From the NCBI GenBank assembly GCA_900542175.1, contig UQNC01000028.1:1-27910 (forward strand): a stretch of DNA of 27,910 nucleotides. Reading direction: 5' to 3'. The notes beneath the pieces are model-generated. The model saw nothing but the letters and a program-made list of their open reading frames with translations. It was not told the origin of the DNA and ran no database searches. This document shows, in pieces, positions 6,014-12,852 of the stretch; positions within the stretch are counted from its first letter, which is position 1; every line of letters begins with the position of its first letter. The stretch is from an uncultured Collinsella sp. (GTDB taxonomy: Bacteria; Actinomycetota; Coriobacteriia; Coriobacteriales; Coriobacteriaceae). The position numbers and the translations under genes are program-made.

Positions 6014-8641
6014 ATGAGAATCGATAAGCTAGCAATGACGTCGCGCGAGGCGCTGCAGACCGCCATGAGCACAGCTGCCGACGCGCAGGCCGGCGCGGTG
6101 GAGCCGATTCACCTGCTGTCCGCCCTGCTTGGTGCCGGCGAGCGCAATATCTCCGTGATCATCGAGCGCATCGGCGCCGATCCGGCCCAGCTTGCACGCT
6201 CCACACAAGATGCCATCGACCGCGCGCCCAAGGTTTCGGGCGAGGGCCAGCAGATGGGCCTTTCCAATGAGCTCGTCCGTGTCATCGAGAAGGCCGAGAA
6301 GAAGGCCACCAAGATGGGTGACAGCTTTGTGGTGACCGAGCATCTGCTGATGGCGCTTGCCGAGGACAAGGGCGAGGCTGGTCGTGTACTGCGTGACGCT
6401 GGCGTGACCAAGGAGCGCATCGAGCGGGTCTACGAGGAGCTGCGTGGCGATGACCGCGTGACGTCTGCCGAGGACAAGACCCAGTTTGAGGCGCTGGAGC
6501 AGTACGGTCGCAACATCTGCGATCTGGCCCGCGCCGGCAAGCTCGACCCGGTCATCGGCCGTACCGACGAGATCCGCCGTACCATCCAGGTTCTGTCCCG
6601 CCGCACCAAGAACAACCCCGTGCTCATCGGCGAGCCGGGCGTCGGCAAGACGGCCATCGTCGAGGGTATCGCCCAGCGTATCGTGGCCGGCGACGTGCCG
6701 AGCACCCTGCGCGACCGCGACCTCATCGAGCTCGACATGAGCGCGCTGGTCGCCGGCGCCAAGTATCGCGGCGAGTTCGAGGACCGCTTGAAGGCCGTGC
6801 TCAAGGAAGTGCAAAAGGCGCAAGGCAAGGTCATCCTGTTCATCGATGAGCTCCACACCATCGTGGGCGCGGGTGCCACCGAGGGCTCCATGGATGCCGG
6901 CAACATCCTCAAGCCGGCGCTCGCCCGTGGCGACTTGCACGCAATCGGCGCGACTACGCTCGACGAGTACCGCAAGTACATCGAGAAGGACGCGGCACTC
7001 GCCCGTCGTTTCCAGACCGTGATGGTCAGCGAGCCTACCGTCGAGGACACCATTTCAATCCTGCGTGGCCTCAAGGAGAAGTACGAGATCTTCCACGGCG
7101 TGCATATCACCGATAGTGCGCTCGTGGCAGCTGCCGACCTCTCCGATCGCTATATCGCCGACCGCTTCCTGCCCGACAAGGCCATCGACCTGGTCGATGA
7201 GGCGGCAAGCCGCTTGCGCATGGAGCTCGACAGCATGCCGGTCGAGATTGACGCCACCACGCGTCAGCTCACCCAGCTGCAGATCGAGGAACAGGCGCTC
7301 ATGAAGGAGACCGACGACGCCTCCAAGGAGCGTCTGGAGGCCCTGCGCCAGGAGATCGCCGAGGTCCAGGAAAAGCTCAACGTGCAAAAGGCCGGCTGGC
7401 TCAACCAGAAGAACGCCATCGACCACGTGCAGGAGCTTAAGGGGCAGCTTGACGAGGCCAAGAGCGAAGAGGAGCGCGCGACGCGCAACGGCGACCTGGG
7501 CCGTGCGTCCGAGCTGCGCTACTCCGTGATCCCTGGCCTGCAGCAGCAGATTCAGGATTCCGAGGCTGCGCTCGAGGCACAAAAGCAGCAGGACGGCGAG
7601 GGACTCAACGAGCAGGTAACCTCCGACGAGATCGCCGAGGTCGTGAGCGCCTGGACCGGCGTGCCCGTGTCCAAGATGATGCAGGGCGAGCTCGACAAGC
7701 TCAAGGGCCTGGAGGGCGAGCTGCATAAGCGCGTTATCGGTCAGGATGAGGCGGTCTCCGCTGTGGCCGCGGCCGTGCGCCGCAGCCGTGCGGGCCTCTC
7801 CGATCCGGACAAGCCCATCGGCAGCTTCTTCTTCCTGGGCCCCACCGGTGTAGGCAAGACCGAGCTCGCCAAGGCGCTGGCCGAGTGCCTGTTCGATGAC
7901 GAGCGTGCGCTCGTGCGTATCGACATGTCCGAGTACATGGAGAAGTTCAGCGTCCAACGTCTGATCGGTGCGCCTCCGGGATACGTTGGCTACGACGAGG
8001 GCGGCCAGCTCACCGAGGCCGTGCGTCGTCGTCCGTACTCCGTAATCTTGCTCGACGAGATGGAGAAGGCTCATCCGGATGTCTTCAACGTGCTGTTGCA
8101 GGTGCTTGATGACGGCCGTCTGACCGATGGCCAGGGTCGCCAGGTGTCCTTCAAGAACACGATTATTATCATGACGTCCAACGTGGGCTCCAAGGCCATC
8201 GCCGATCTGTCCGGTAAGGACGAGGGGGAGATGCGCCATCAGGTCGACGCCGCCATGGCTCAGACCTTCCGCCCCGAGTTCCTCAACCGTATCGACGATA
8301 TCGTGGTGTTCCATCCGCTCGGCATGGCGCAAATCGAGAAGATCGTCGATATCCAGCTTGCCGATGTCCGCGCACGCCTGGCCAACGAGCGCATGACGCT
8401 TGCCGTCACCCCGGCGGCCAAGCAGATGCTCGCCGTGGGCGGCCTGGACCCCGTGTTCGGTGCCCGTCCGCTCAAGCGCCTGGTCCAGCGCGAGGTCGTG
8501 GACGCCATCGCCGCCGCCATCATCGACGGTACGGTGCGCGAGGGCGATCAGGTGACGGTCGATGTCGACAAGGACGGTGCTTTTACCGTCGTGTGCGATA
8601 ACACGCCGACGGCCACCTACGAGGTCCCAGACGCCGAGTAG
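6014..8641 (+). CDS. clpB: ATP-dependent disaggregase ClpB
   Basis: This 875-residue Hsp100 protein works with DnaK/DnaJ to extract and refold polypeptides from aggregates in the cytosol. Domains in order: the Clp-N repeat domain (about 1-150); AAA+ module 1 with Walker A GEPGVGKT (206-213) and Walker B LFIDELHT; the coiled-coil middle domain (about 400-530), which docks DnaK and marks ClpB rather than ClpA or ClpC; and AAA+ module 2 with Walker A GPTGVGKT (609-616) and the sensor region MTSNVGS. The length is normal for the family. The ATG has AGAGGTG upstream. The gene is monocistronic with a strong terminator after it. In Actinobacteria clpB usually belongs to the HspR regulon, and hspR lies about 5 kb upstream here. 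Confidence 0.97.
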   Translation: MRIDKLAMTSREALQTAMSTAADAQAGAVEPIHLLSALLGAGERNISVIIERIGADPAQLARSTQDAIDRAPKVSGEGQQMGLSNELVRVIEKAEKKATKMGDSFVVTEHLLMALAEDKGEAGRVLRDAGVTKERIERVYEELRGDDRVTSAEDKTQFEALEQYGRNICDLARAGKLDPVIGRTDEIRRTIQVLSRRTKNNPVLIGEPGVGKTAIVEGIAQRIVAGDVPSTLRDRDLIELDMSALVAGAKYRGEFEDRLKAVLKEVQKAQGKVILFIDELHTIVGAGATEGSMDAGNILKPALARGDLHAIGATTLDEYRKYIEKDAALARRFQTVMVSEPTVEDTISILRGLKEKYEIFHGVHITDSALVAAADLSDRYIADRFLPDKAIDLVDEAASRLRMELDSMPVEIDATTRQLTQLQIEEQALMKETDDASKERLEALRQEIAEVQEKLNVQKAGWLNQKNAIDHVQELKGQLDEAKSEEERATRNGDLGRASELRYSVIPGLQQQIQDSEAALEAQKQQDGEGLNEQVTSDEIAEVVSAWTGVPVSKMMQGELDKLKGLEGELHKRVIGQDEAVSAVAAAVRRSRAGLSDPDKPIGSFFFLGPTGVGKTELAKALAECLFDDERALVRIDMSEYMEKFSVQRLIGAPPGYVGYDEGGQLTEAVRRRPYSVILLDEMEKAHPDVFNVLLQVLDDGRLTDGQGRQVSFKNTIIIMTSNVGSKAIADLSGKDEGEMRHQVDAAMAQTFRPEFLNRIDDIVVFHPLGMAQIEKIVDIQLADVRARLANERMTLAVTPAAKQMLAVGGLDPVFGARPLKRLVQREVVDAIAAAIIDGTVREGDQVTVDVDKDGAFTVVCDNTPTATYEVPDAE

Positions 8642-8683
8642 ATTTTGGGACCGGCTTAAAACCGCCCCTCATCGCAAAACGCC

Positions 8684-8720
8684 AAGGGCGGCGGATCCAA
8701 TTGGATCCGCCGCCCTTTTT
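8684..8720 (+). terminator. Intrinsic terminator of clpB
   Basis: AAGGGCGGCGGATCC (8684-8698) and GGATCCGCCGCCCTT (8703-8717) form a perfect 15-bp stem with an AATT loop, and the run of T continues to 8720. Confidence 0.95.
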
Positions 8721-8770
8721 CGTGCGACAATCGATGATGTTGAACGGATGCGATGCAAGGAGATGCGCAG

Positions 8771-8965
8771 ATGACAGACAAGAACAAGACGGACACGCCG
8801 GCGACCGATGCCGCACCCGCCGCACCCAAGCCTGCGCCTAAGCCGGCACCCAAGCCGCGCGACCCCTACATCCGTGCCGAGAACGAGGATGACGACGGCT
8901 ACGATCCCTACAGCGACCGCCGCCCCGAGCGCGAGCCGCTGTTCGAAGCCGACCCCTGGCGCTAA
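8771..8965 (+). CDS. Small Pro/Ala/Lys-rich acidic hypothetical protein
   Basis: This is a 64-residue soluble protein with no membrane segment. The N-terminal half is a low-complexity Ala/Pro/Lys stretch with repeated PKPAPKPAPKP. The C-terminal half is acidic and aromatic (ENEDDDGYDPYSDRRPEREP) and ends in FEADPWR. The start is ATG 8771, with AAGGAG 9 nt upstream; an in-frame ATG at 8753 lies before that site. Composition suggests a disordered protein. The strong ribosome-binding site and its place after the clpB terminator support a real gene. Its function is unknown. Confidence 0.65.
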   Translation: MTDKNKTDTPATDAAPAAPKPAPKPAPKPRDPYIRAENEDDDGYDPYSDRRPEREPLFEADPWR

Positions 8966-8973
8966 GCAGCTAA

Positions 8974-9166
8974 TTTGGGACGGGGCTTTTTTAGCTACTT
9001 TTGCCGCCCTACCTGCCCGATGATTTATCTTTGCCCCAGCCGTTCGATATCTTTCGGGGGAGCGGCAGCGGAAAAACTTGCTTAGCTACTAATCAAGATG
9101 CACATCAATCTTGCTTATCTGCTAATCAAGATTTGGGACGGGGTAGCTAAAAGCCCCCGTCTCAAA
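8974..9166. repeat. Inverted-repeat-bounded intergenic segment
   Basis: The segment starting TTTGGGACGGGG at 8974-8997 (ending TTTTTTAGCTA) is the imperfect inverse of 9144-9166 (TAGCTAAAAGCCCCCGTC followed by TCAAA). It encloses about 146 bp. A second TTTGGGACGGGG (9133-9144 region) also pairs locally with CCCCGTCTCAAA (9155-9166) to form a compact hairpin between the convergent genes. The interior repeats CTAATCAAGAT twice. No gene is seen here. The compact hairpin may act as a bidirectional terminator. Confidence 0.65.
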
Positions 9167-9190
9167 AAGACTGCTCTGGGTTGTGGGCGG

Positions 9191-10687
9191 CTAGTCCTGG
9201 GCTTTGATGCTCGGCAGGAGAATCTGGGCGAGGTAGTCGGTCTCTAGTTTGGTCGCAGCGTCGGCCTTGCCGTCTTTGCCGACCAGTACGTTCTTGATCT
9301 GGCTATAGGTGTAGCGGTTGCCGGTCGTGAGCTCGACAAGCTCAATGGCCGTGTCCATGGGGTAGGTCGACACGGGATTCTGCGTCCGTCCGTTGATGGT
9401 CTGGGGCACCACGTACGGATAGGCGGGGCCGCTGGCGTAGACGGTATAACCGTTGCCTAGGTTGGCCGCACCCAAAACCGTATCGCCTTCATCGGGCGTA
9501 AAGCTCTCGCCCTCGCGCACCGCGACGAGCGTCACAATCGGCGTATCGCTGTCGCCGGCAAGATAGATGCATAGCGTGCTGCCATTTTGCCAAGTCTCGA
9601 CCTTGCCGTACCACTCGACGGGGATATCGAGCTGGTAGAGGTCGGTTGCCTTGTGACGGGCGTCGGCATCACGGGCCGCCTGTGCCTTTTGCGCGCTCAC
9701 GGCATTGACGGCGGCGTCGCGCCGCGCGGTTGCCGCCTGCTGGAGCACCTTGGCGGTGGCGGAGGAGCTCGCGCCTCCCTCCTCGGCATATTTGGCGGCG
9801 GCATCGATCTGGTCGTCGGTTACCGTGTCGGCCGAAGGCACCTTGAGCTTAAAGGTGACCTGGGCACTTAAATCCTGTCCATCGCTCTTAACGGTGACCT
9901 GCGTCTTGGTGGTCGGGACGGTATAGATGGTGCCGTCGGCCGCGATGGGGGAGGCAGCGATGGAGAGCGTGTAGTCACCGGGTAGTAGTTTGATGCCACG
10001 GCCGTGCTCGTCAACATAGAGTGTTTCGCTTACGGAGGATCCGTCAGAATCCTGGCCACTTACCTGTACGGGAATCTTGGAGCCGGTGGAACAGTCGAGC
10101 CCCGCGGCATGTACGCCAATCTGCACCGACATCATCGTGTGGGCATTGGCGGCGACAGCGGCAGCCTGCTCTTGCTGATATCCGTTCCAGGCAGCATAGC
10201 CTGCACCACCGGCGACGAGCGCGACGGCCACGACACCGGCGACCATCAGATTGCGGCGCTTGGGCGACATCTTGCGATGGCGAACCTCGGCCTCGCGTGC
10301 CGAGGGAACGGACGGCAGGGGAATATCGCCCATGGCGATGGTCTCGTCCACGGCTGGTGCGGAACCCAGGCCAGGAAGCTCGCGGGTCAGCGAATCCTCG
10401 GCCGGCAAGCTGTCGAGCAAGACGGTTTCCTCGCCCGTGTCGGATTCGAGCTGATTGCCGGCCTCGCTTTCGGTGTCTTCGTGACCTGCCTCATCTTTGG
10501 CAGGCTCAACGTCGTCTGCATCCTGATCATCGGACTGCGCCTCGGCTTCCGGCTCATCCTGCACACCAACGCCCGAATCGTCAAACGCAACTTCGTCCAG
10601 CGAAAACCGGTCTAGGCTCTCCAAGGCCTCGGCGCACGCCGCTGCATCTTGGGCCGCGTCCTCTTGGCCCCTCGTCTCATTTTCCAT
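9191..10687 (-). CDS. Large acidic single-pass membrane protein, function unknown
   Basis: The protein has 498 residues. Residues 1-142 are acidic and low in complexity (many Asp, Glu, Ser), predicted cytoplasmic and disordered. A basic stop (MSPKRRNLM) precedes one membrane segment at about 144-167 (VAGVVAVALVAGGAGYAAW). The roughly 330-residue C-terminal part is predicted extracellular. It starts with a beta-rich portion (VQVSGQDSDGSSVSETLYVD), continues through an Ala-rich helix around ATARRDAAVNAVSAQKAQAA, and ends in a domain containing VEWYGKVETWQNGSTLCIYL. The ATG has GGGGGA 4 nt upstream. The architecture (cytoplasmic acidic tail, one TM, large outer domain) is like membrane-anchored envelope proteins, but I do not recognise the family. 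Confidence 0.8.
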   Translation of the reverse strand: MENETRGQEDAAQDAAACAEALESLDRFSLDEVAFDDSGVGVQDEPEAEAQSDDQDADDVEPAKDEAGHEDTESEAGNQLESDTGEETVLLDSLPAEDSLTRELPGLGSAPAVDETIAMGDIPLPSVPSAREAEVRHRKMSPKRRNLMVAGVVAVALVAGGAGYAAWNGYQQEQAAAVAANAHTMMSVQIGVHAAGLDCSTGSKIPVQVSGQDSDGSSVSETLYVDEHGRGIKLLPGDYTLSIAASPIAADGTIYTVPTTKTQVTVKSDGQDLSAQVTFKLKVPSADTVTDDQIDAAAKYAEEGGASSSATAKVLQQAATARRDAAVNAVSAQKAQAARDADARHKATDLYQLDIPVEWYGKVETWQNGSTLCIYLAGDSDTPIVTLVAVREGESFTPDEGDTVLGAANLGNGYTVYASGPAYPYVVPQTINGRTQNPVSTYPMDTAIELVELTTGNRYTYSQIKNVLVGKDGKADAATKLETDYLAQILLPSIKAQD

Positions 10688-10820
10688 ATATCCCCCAAGC
10701 TCAATATCGGGACAACAATGTACCCAAAATTAAGGTCACATAGAGCTGGCGTGCAGTCGGAAATTCGATTTTATCTGCGCGATACATTGTGAATATGTGC
10801 ATGAATGCACGCGCGACAGC

Positions 10821-10861
10821 AAAAAGCCCCCGGAAAGCAAACGAATTGCTTTCCGGGGGCT
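10821..10861 (-). terminator. Intrinsic terminator of the DUF5692 gene
   Basis: AGCCCCCGGAAAGCAA (10825-10840) and TTGCTTTCCGGGGGCT (10846-10861) form a perfect 16-bp stem with a 5-nt loop. On the minus strand it is followed by a T-run (AAAAA at 10821-10825 on plus), so it ends transcription from the gene at 10930-11937. The rest of 10688-10929 holds the presumed promoter of the acidic membrane-protein gene and nothing else I recognise. Confidence 0.92.
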
Positions 10862-10929
10862 GCGCATAACGCGAGATTACGGAGCCAAAGAGACGCGCCT
10901 ACATCCAAATGCGGACGGCAGCGAGCGCG

Positions 10930-11937
10930 TTACTCGGCGTGTGCGTAATCCACCTTGGCGCGGCGAGCGGTAGCCTTCTCCCAATCGCTGGTGCCCTCAA
11001 AGACATCCTGCTTGTAGGGATTGCGGCCGAGCTTCTTGGCGCGGTAGGCGATGTAGATGATCGCGGCGATGTTGGCGACCAGTGCGGCGATCGAGACCGC
11101 AGTAGCGGCGCTGGGGTCGAGCGTGGAGTGGGTCACAAAGATGGACTCCTCCTGGAAGTACGGGAACACCTGGGCAAACATGCACCAAATAGCCAGCGTA
11201 AAGGCGCGGTTCTGGATCCAGCCGCCCTTGTTCCAGATAAAGGCGGCGACGGTGGGCGCCAGCAGCAGTGCAAAGCCGCAGAACCAGGAGTGGGTGGGCA
11301 GGCAGTTGTAGGTGTAGCAGAAGTTCCAGATGTCGTAGGCGATGATGTAGACCCAGGTCATGTCGGGCCACAGCATGTCGGTCTTGTCCTCAGAGGCGTA
11401 GACACTCCACCAACCGGTCATGCAGAAGATGTTGATGATACCGGCGATGCCGTTGAACACGTTGTTCCAGCCGGCGAGCTGCGTGGCGCCCTCGGAGGTG
11501 ACCCAGGTGGACTCGCCCAGGACAAAGAAGTGATAGGCGCTCTCAAAGTCGGACACGACGGCGATCATGATGTTGATGGCGACGATCACAAACGGCCACG
11601 CGCGGAACCAATGCGCCTTGCCGATCTTGCCCCACTGGTACTTAATGGCAATGAAGCCCCAGCAACCGGCCAGCGCCGCGTATACCTTGGCGTAGTGGAA
11701 CCAGCTGTTCTGGTACACATGGGTGGGGTTGGTGAGCGCCCACTCGGCACCCTGTGAGACGCCGATGGCGATAGCGACGCAGTAGATGGTCATGGCCAGC
11801 GGAGCCACGCCAAAGATGATGGCCGCGCCCAGCTTGGTGCGGCGGCCGACCTCGTTGAGCACGATCAGGCCAATAAAGACCATGGCCCAGCCGGCCCAGT
11901 GGATAAGGGTATTGCTACCCCAAACATCGAACAGCAT
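10930..11937 (-). CDS. DUF5692 family polytopic membrane protein
   Basis: This 335-residue protein is very hydrophobic and rich in Trp, Tyr and Phe, with about eight to ten membrane segments (for example WAGWAMVFIGLIVLNEVG near the N-terminus and VSIAALVANIAAIIYIAY near the C-terminus). The C-terminal tail is short, charged and cytoplasmic-looking. I recognise it as the DUF5692 type found in Coriobacteriia; no activity is established for it as far as I know. The ATG has GAAAGGAG 6 nt upstream. It lies 63 bp after the tetR gene on the same strand, with a GCCCGCG/CGCGGGC hairpin in the gap, so the two are probably cotranscribed. A transport or membrane electron-transfer role for the substrate of the divergent flavoprotein would fit, but is inference. 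Confidence 0.82.
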   Translation of the reverse strand: MLFDVWGSNTLIHWAGWAMVFIGLIVLNEVGRRTKLGAAIIFGVAPLAMTIYCVAIAIGVSQGAEWALTNPTHVYQNSWFHYAKVYAALAGCWGFIAIKYQWGKIGKAHWFRAWPFVIVAINIMIAVVSDFESAYHFFVLGESTWVTSEGATQLAGWNNVFNGIAGIINIFCMTGWWSVYASEDKTDMLWPDMTWVYIIAYDIWNFCYTYNCLPTHSWFCGFALLLAPTVAAFIWNKGGWIQNRAFTLAIWCMFAQVFPYFQEESIFVTHSTLDPSAATAVSIAALVANIAAIIYIAYRAKKLGRNPYKQDVFEGTSDWEKATARRAKVDYAHAE

Positions 11938-12000
11938 GCTGCTCTCCTTTCACAAGCCCGCGGCCCCTCTTCTGATCGCGGGCAGTTTGGCCAAATGTCG

Positions 12001-12663
12001 TCAGTTCTGGGGCTTGCGCTCCTGATACTTGGCGGTATAGCCCTCGATATGGAGCGTCGAGGCGATGATTTCCTTGACTGTCTCGTCGGGCACATCGGGG
12101 TGCGTGCGGATATACATCAGCAGCCCCATGATGAGGGTGTAGAACGTCTCGTAGACATGGTCGATGCGTAGCTCGTGATGGGCGACAAAATCCACCACGG
12201 TGGTATCGCAGATATACTGCGCCACGCGCTGGACCACGTTGTGCAAAAAGCCGCCGTAGAGCGCGCCGCTGCTCGAGGTGAGCGTGCTCGGCAACTCGTG
12301 GCCGCTCACGACCAGGCGCTTAAAGAGCGGAGCAACGGTGTCGAGTGCGCCTTCGATGTCGCCAACCGTGCGGCTGGCGTTCCACTGCTCGAGCTCGGCG
12401 ATAAAGCCGTCGATTGCCTCGTCCATAACGGCGGTGACGGCGGCATCCATATCGGCAAAGTAGTGGTAGAACAGCGAACGCGTGCAGCCAGCCCGCTTGG
12501 TCACGGCCGATACCGAAAGATGGGACACACCAAGCTCGGCGCTCACGGCGCGCACAGCGGCGAGGATCTCGCGACGGCGCTCGTCGCCCGTCAGGCGTTT
12601 TGCCGCGCTATCGGATGCGGGGACGGCATCGACCACAGAGATATCTGCTGCGTTGTTGCCCAT
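12001..12663 (-). CDS. TetR/AcrR-family transcriptional regulator
   Basis: The protein has 220 residues. After an unstructured N-terminus of about 25 residues comes the TetR DNA-binding domain (about 28-75), with the helix-turn-helix LSVSAVTKRAGCTRSLFYHY at 49-68 and the usual YHYF ending. The C-terminal all-helical ligand domain (about 80-220) is family-divergent, as expected, and does not identify the effector. Such proteins repress divergent genes and release DNA when a small molecule binds. It sits between the DUF5692 gene (same strand) and the Fe-S flavoprotein gene (opposite strand). Two palindromes that look like its operators lie at 12722-12759, so it probably regulates both sides and itself. 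The ATG has AAAGG 9 nt upstream. Confidence 0.9.
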   Translation of the reverse strand: MGNNAADISVVDAVPASDSAAKRLTGDERRREILAAVRAVSAELGVSHLSVSAVTKRAGCTRSLFYHYFADMDAAVTAVMDEAIDGFIAELEQWNASRTVGDIEGALDTVAPLFKRLVVSGHELPSTLTSSSGALYGGFLHNVVQRVAQYICDTTVVDFVAHHELRIDHVYETFYTLIMGLLMYIRTHPDVPDETVKEIIASTLHIEGYTAKYQERKPQN

Positions 12664-12721
12664 GTTTTGCCGCCTTTCATCCTCTTTTGCCTGACCGTTC
12701 GCCTAACAGTCTTGAATATTG

Positions 12722-12759
12722 TTGACGGTTCGTCAATACTATTTTTGACACAATGTCAA
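12722..12759. promoter_or_regulatory. Two tandem TTGAC(R)-N3-(Y)GTCAA palindromes, candidate TetR operators
   Basis: TTGACGGTTCGTCAA (12722-12736) and TTGACACAATGTCAA (12745-12759) are both perfect 6-3-6 palindromes, 23 bp apart centre to centre. They lie between the divergent tetR and flavoprotein genes. ATTGTTGAC (12718-12726) and GTCAACAAT (12755-12763) add an outer symmetry. The half-site TTGAC(A) also resembles a -35 box, so binding would likely block RNA polymerase. I could not place the exact promoters. Confidence 0.75.
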
Positions 12760-12852
12760 CAATGGCGGGTGAAAGGCATGGGGGCATGCCCGGCCTGCAA
12801 AAAAAGAGGGGCGCTGCGGTCTCGCCGGGCTGTGGCAAGAGAAGGGACGACT

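Noticed and set aside
12175..12852. N-terminal extension of the flavoprotein to 12175
   Set aside because: The stretch lies antisense to the tetR coding sequence and across the operator region. The ATG at 12853 has its own ribosome-binding site and starts a sensible protein.
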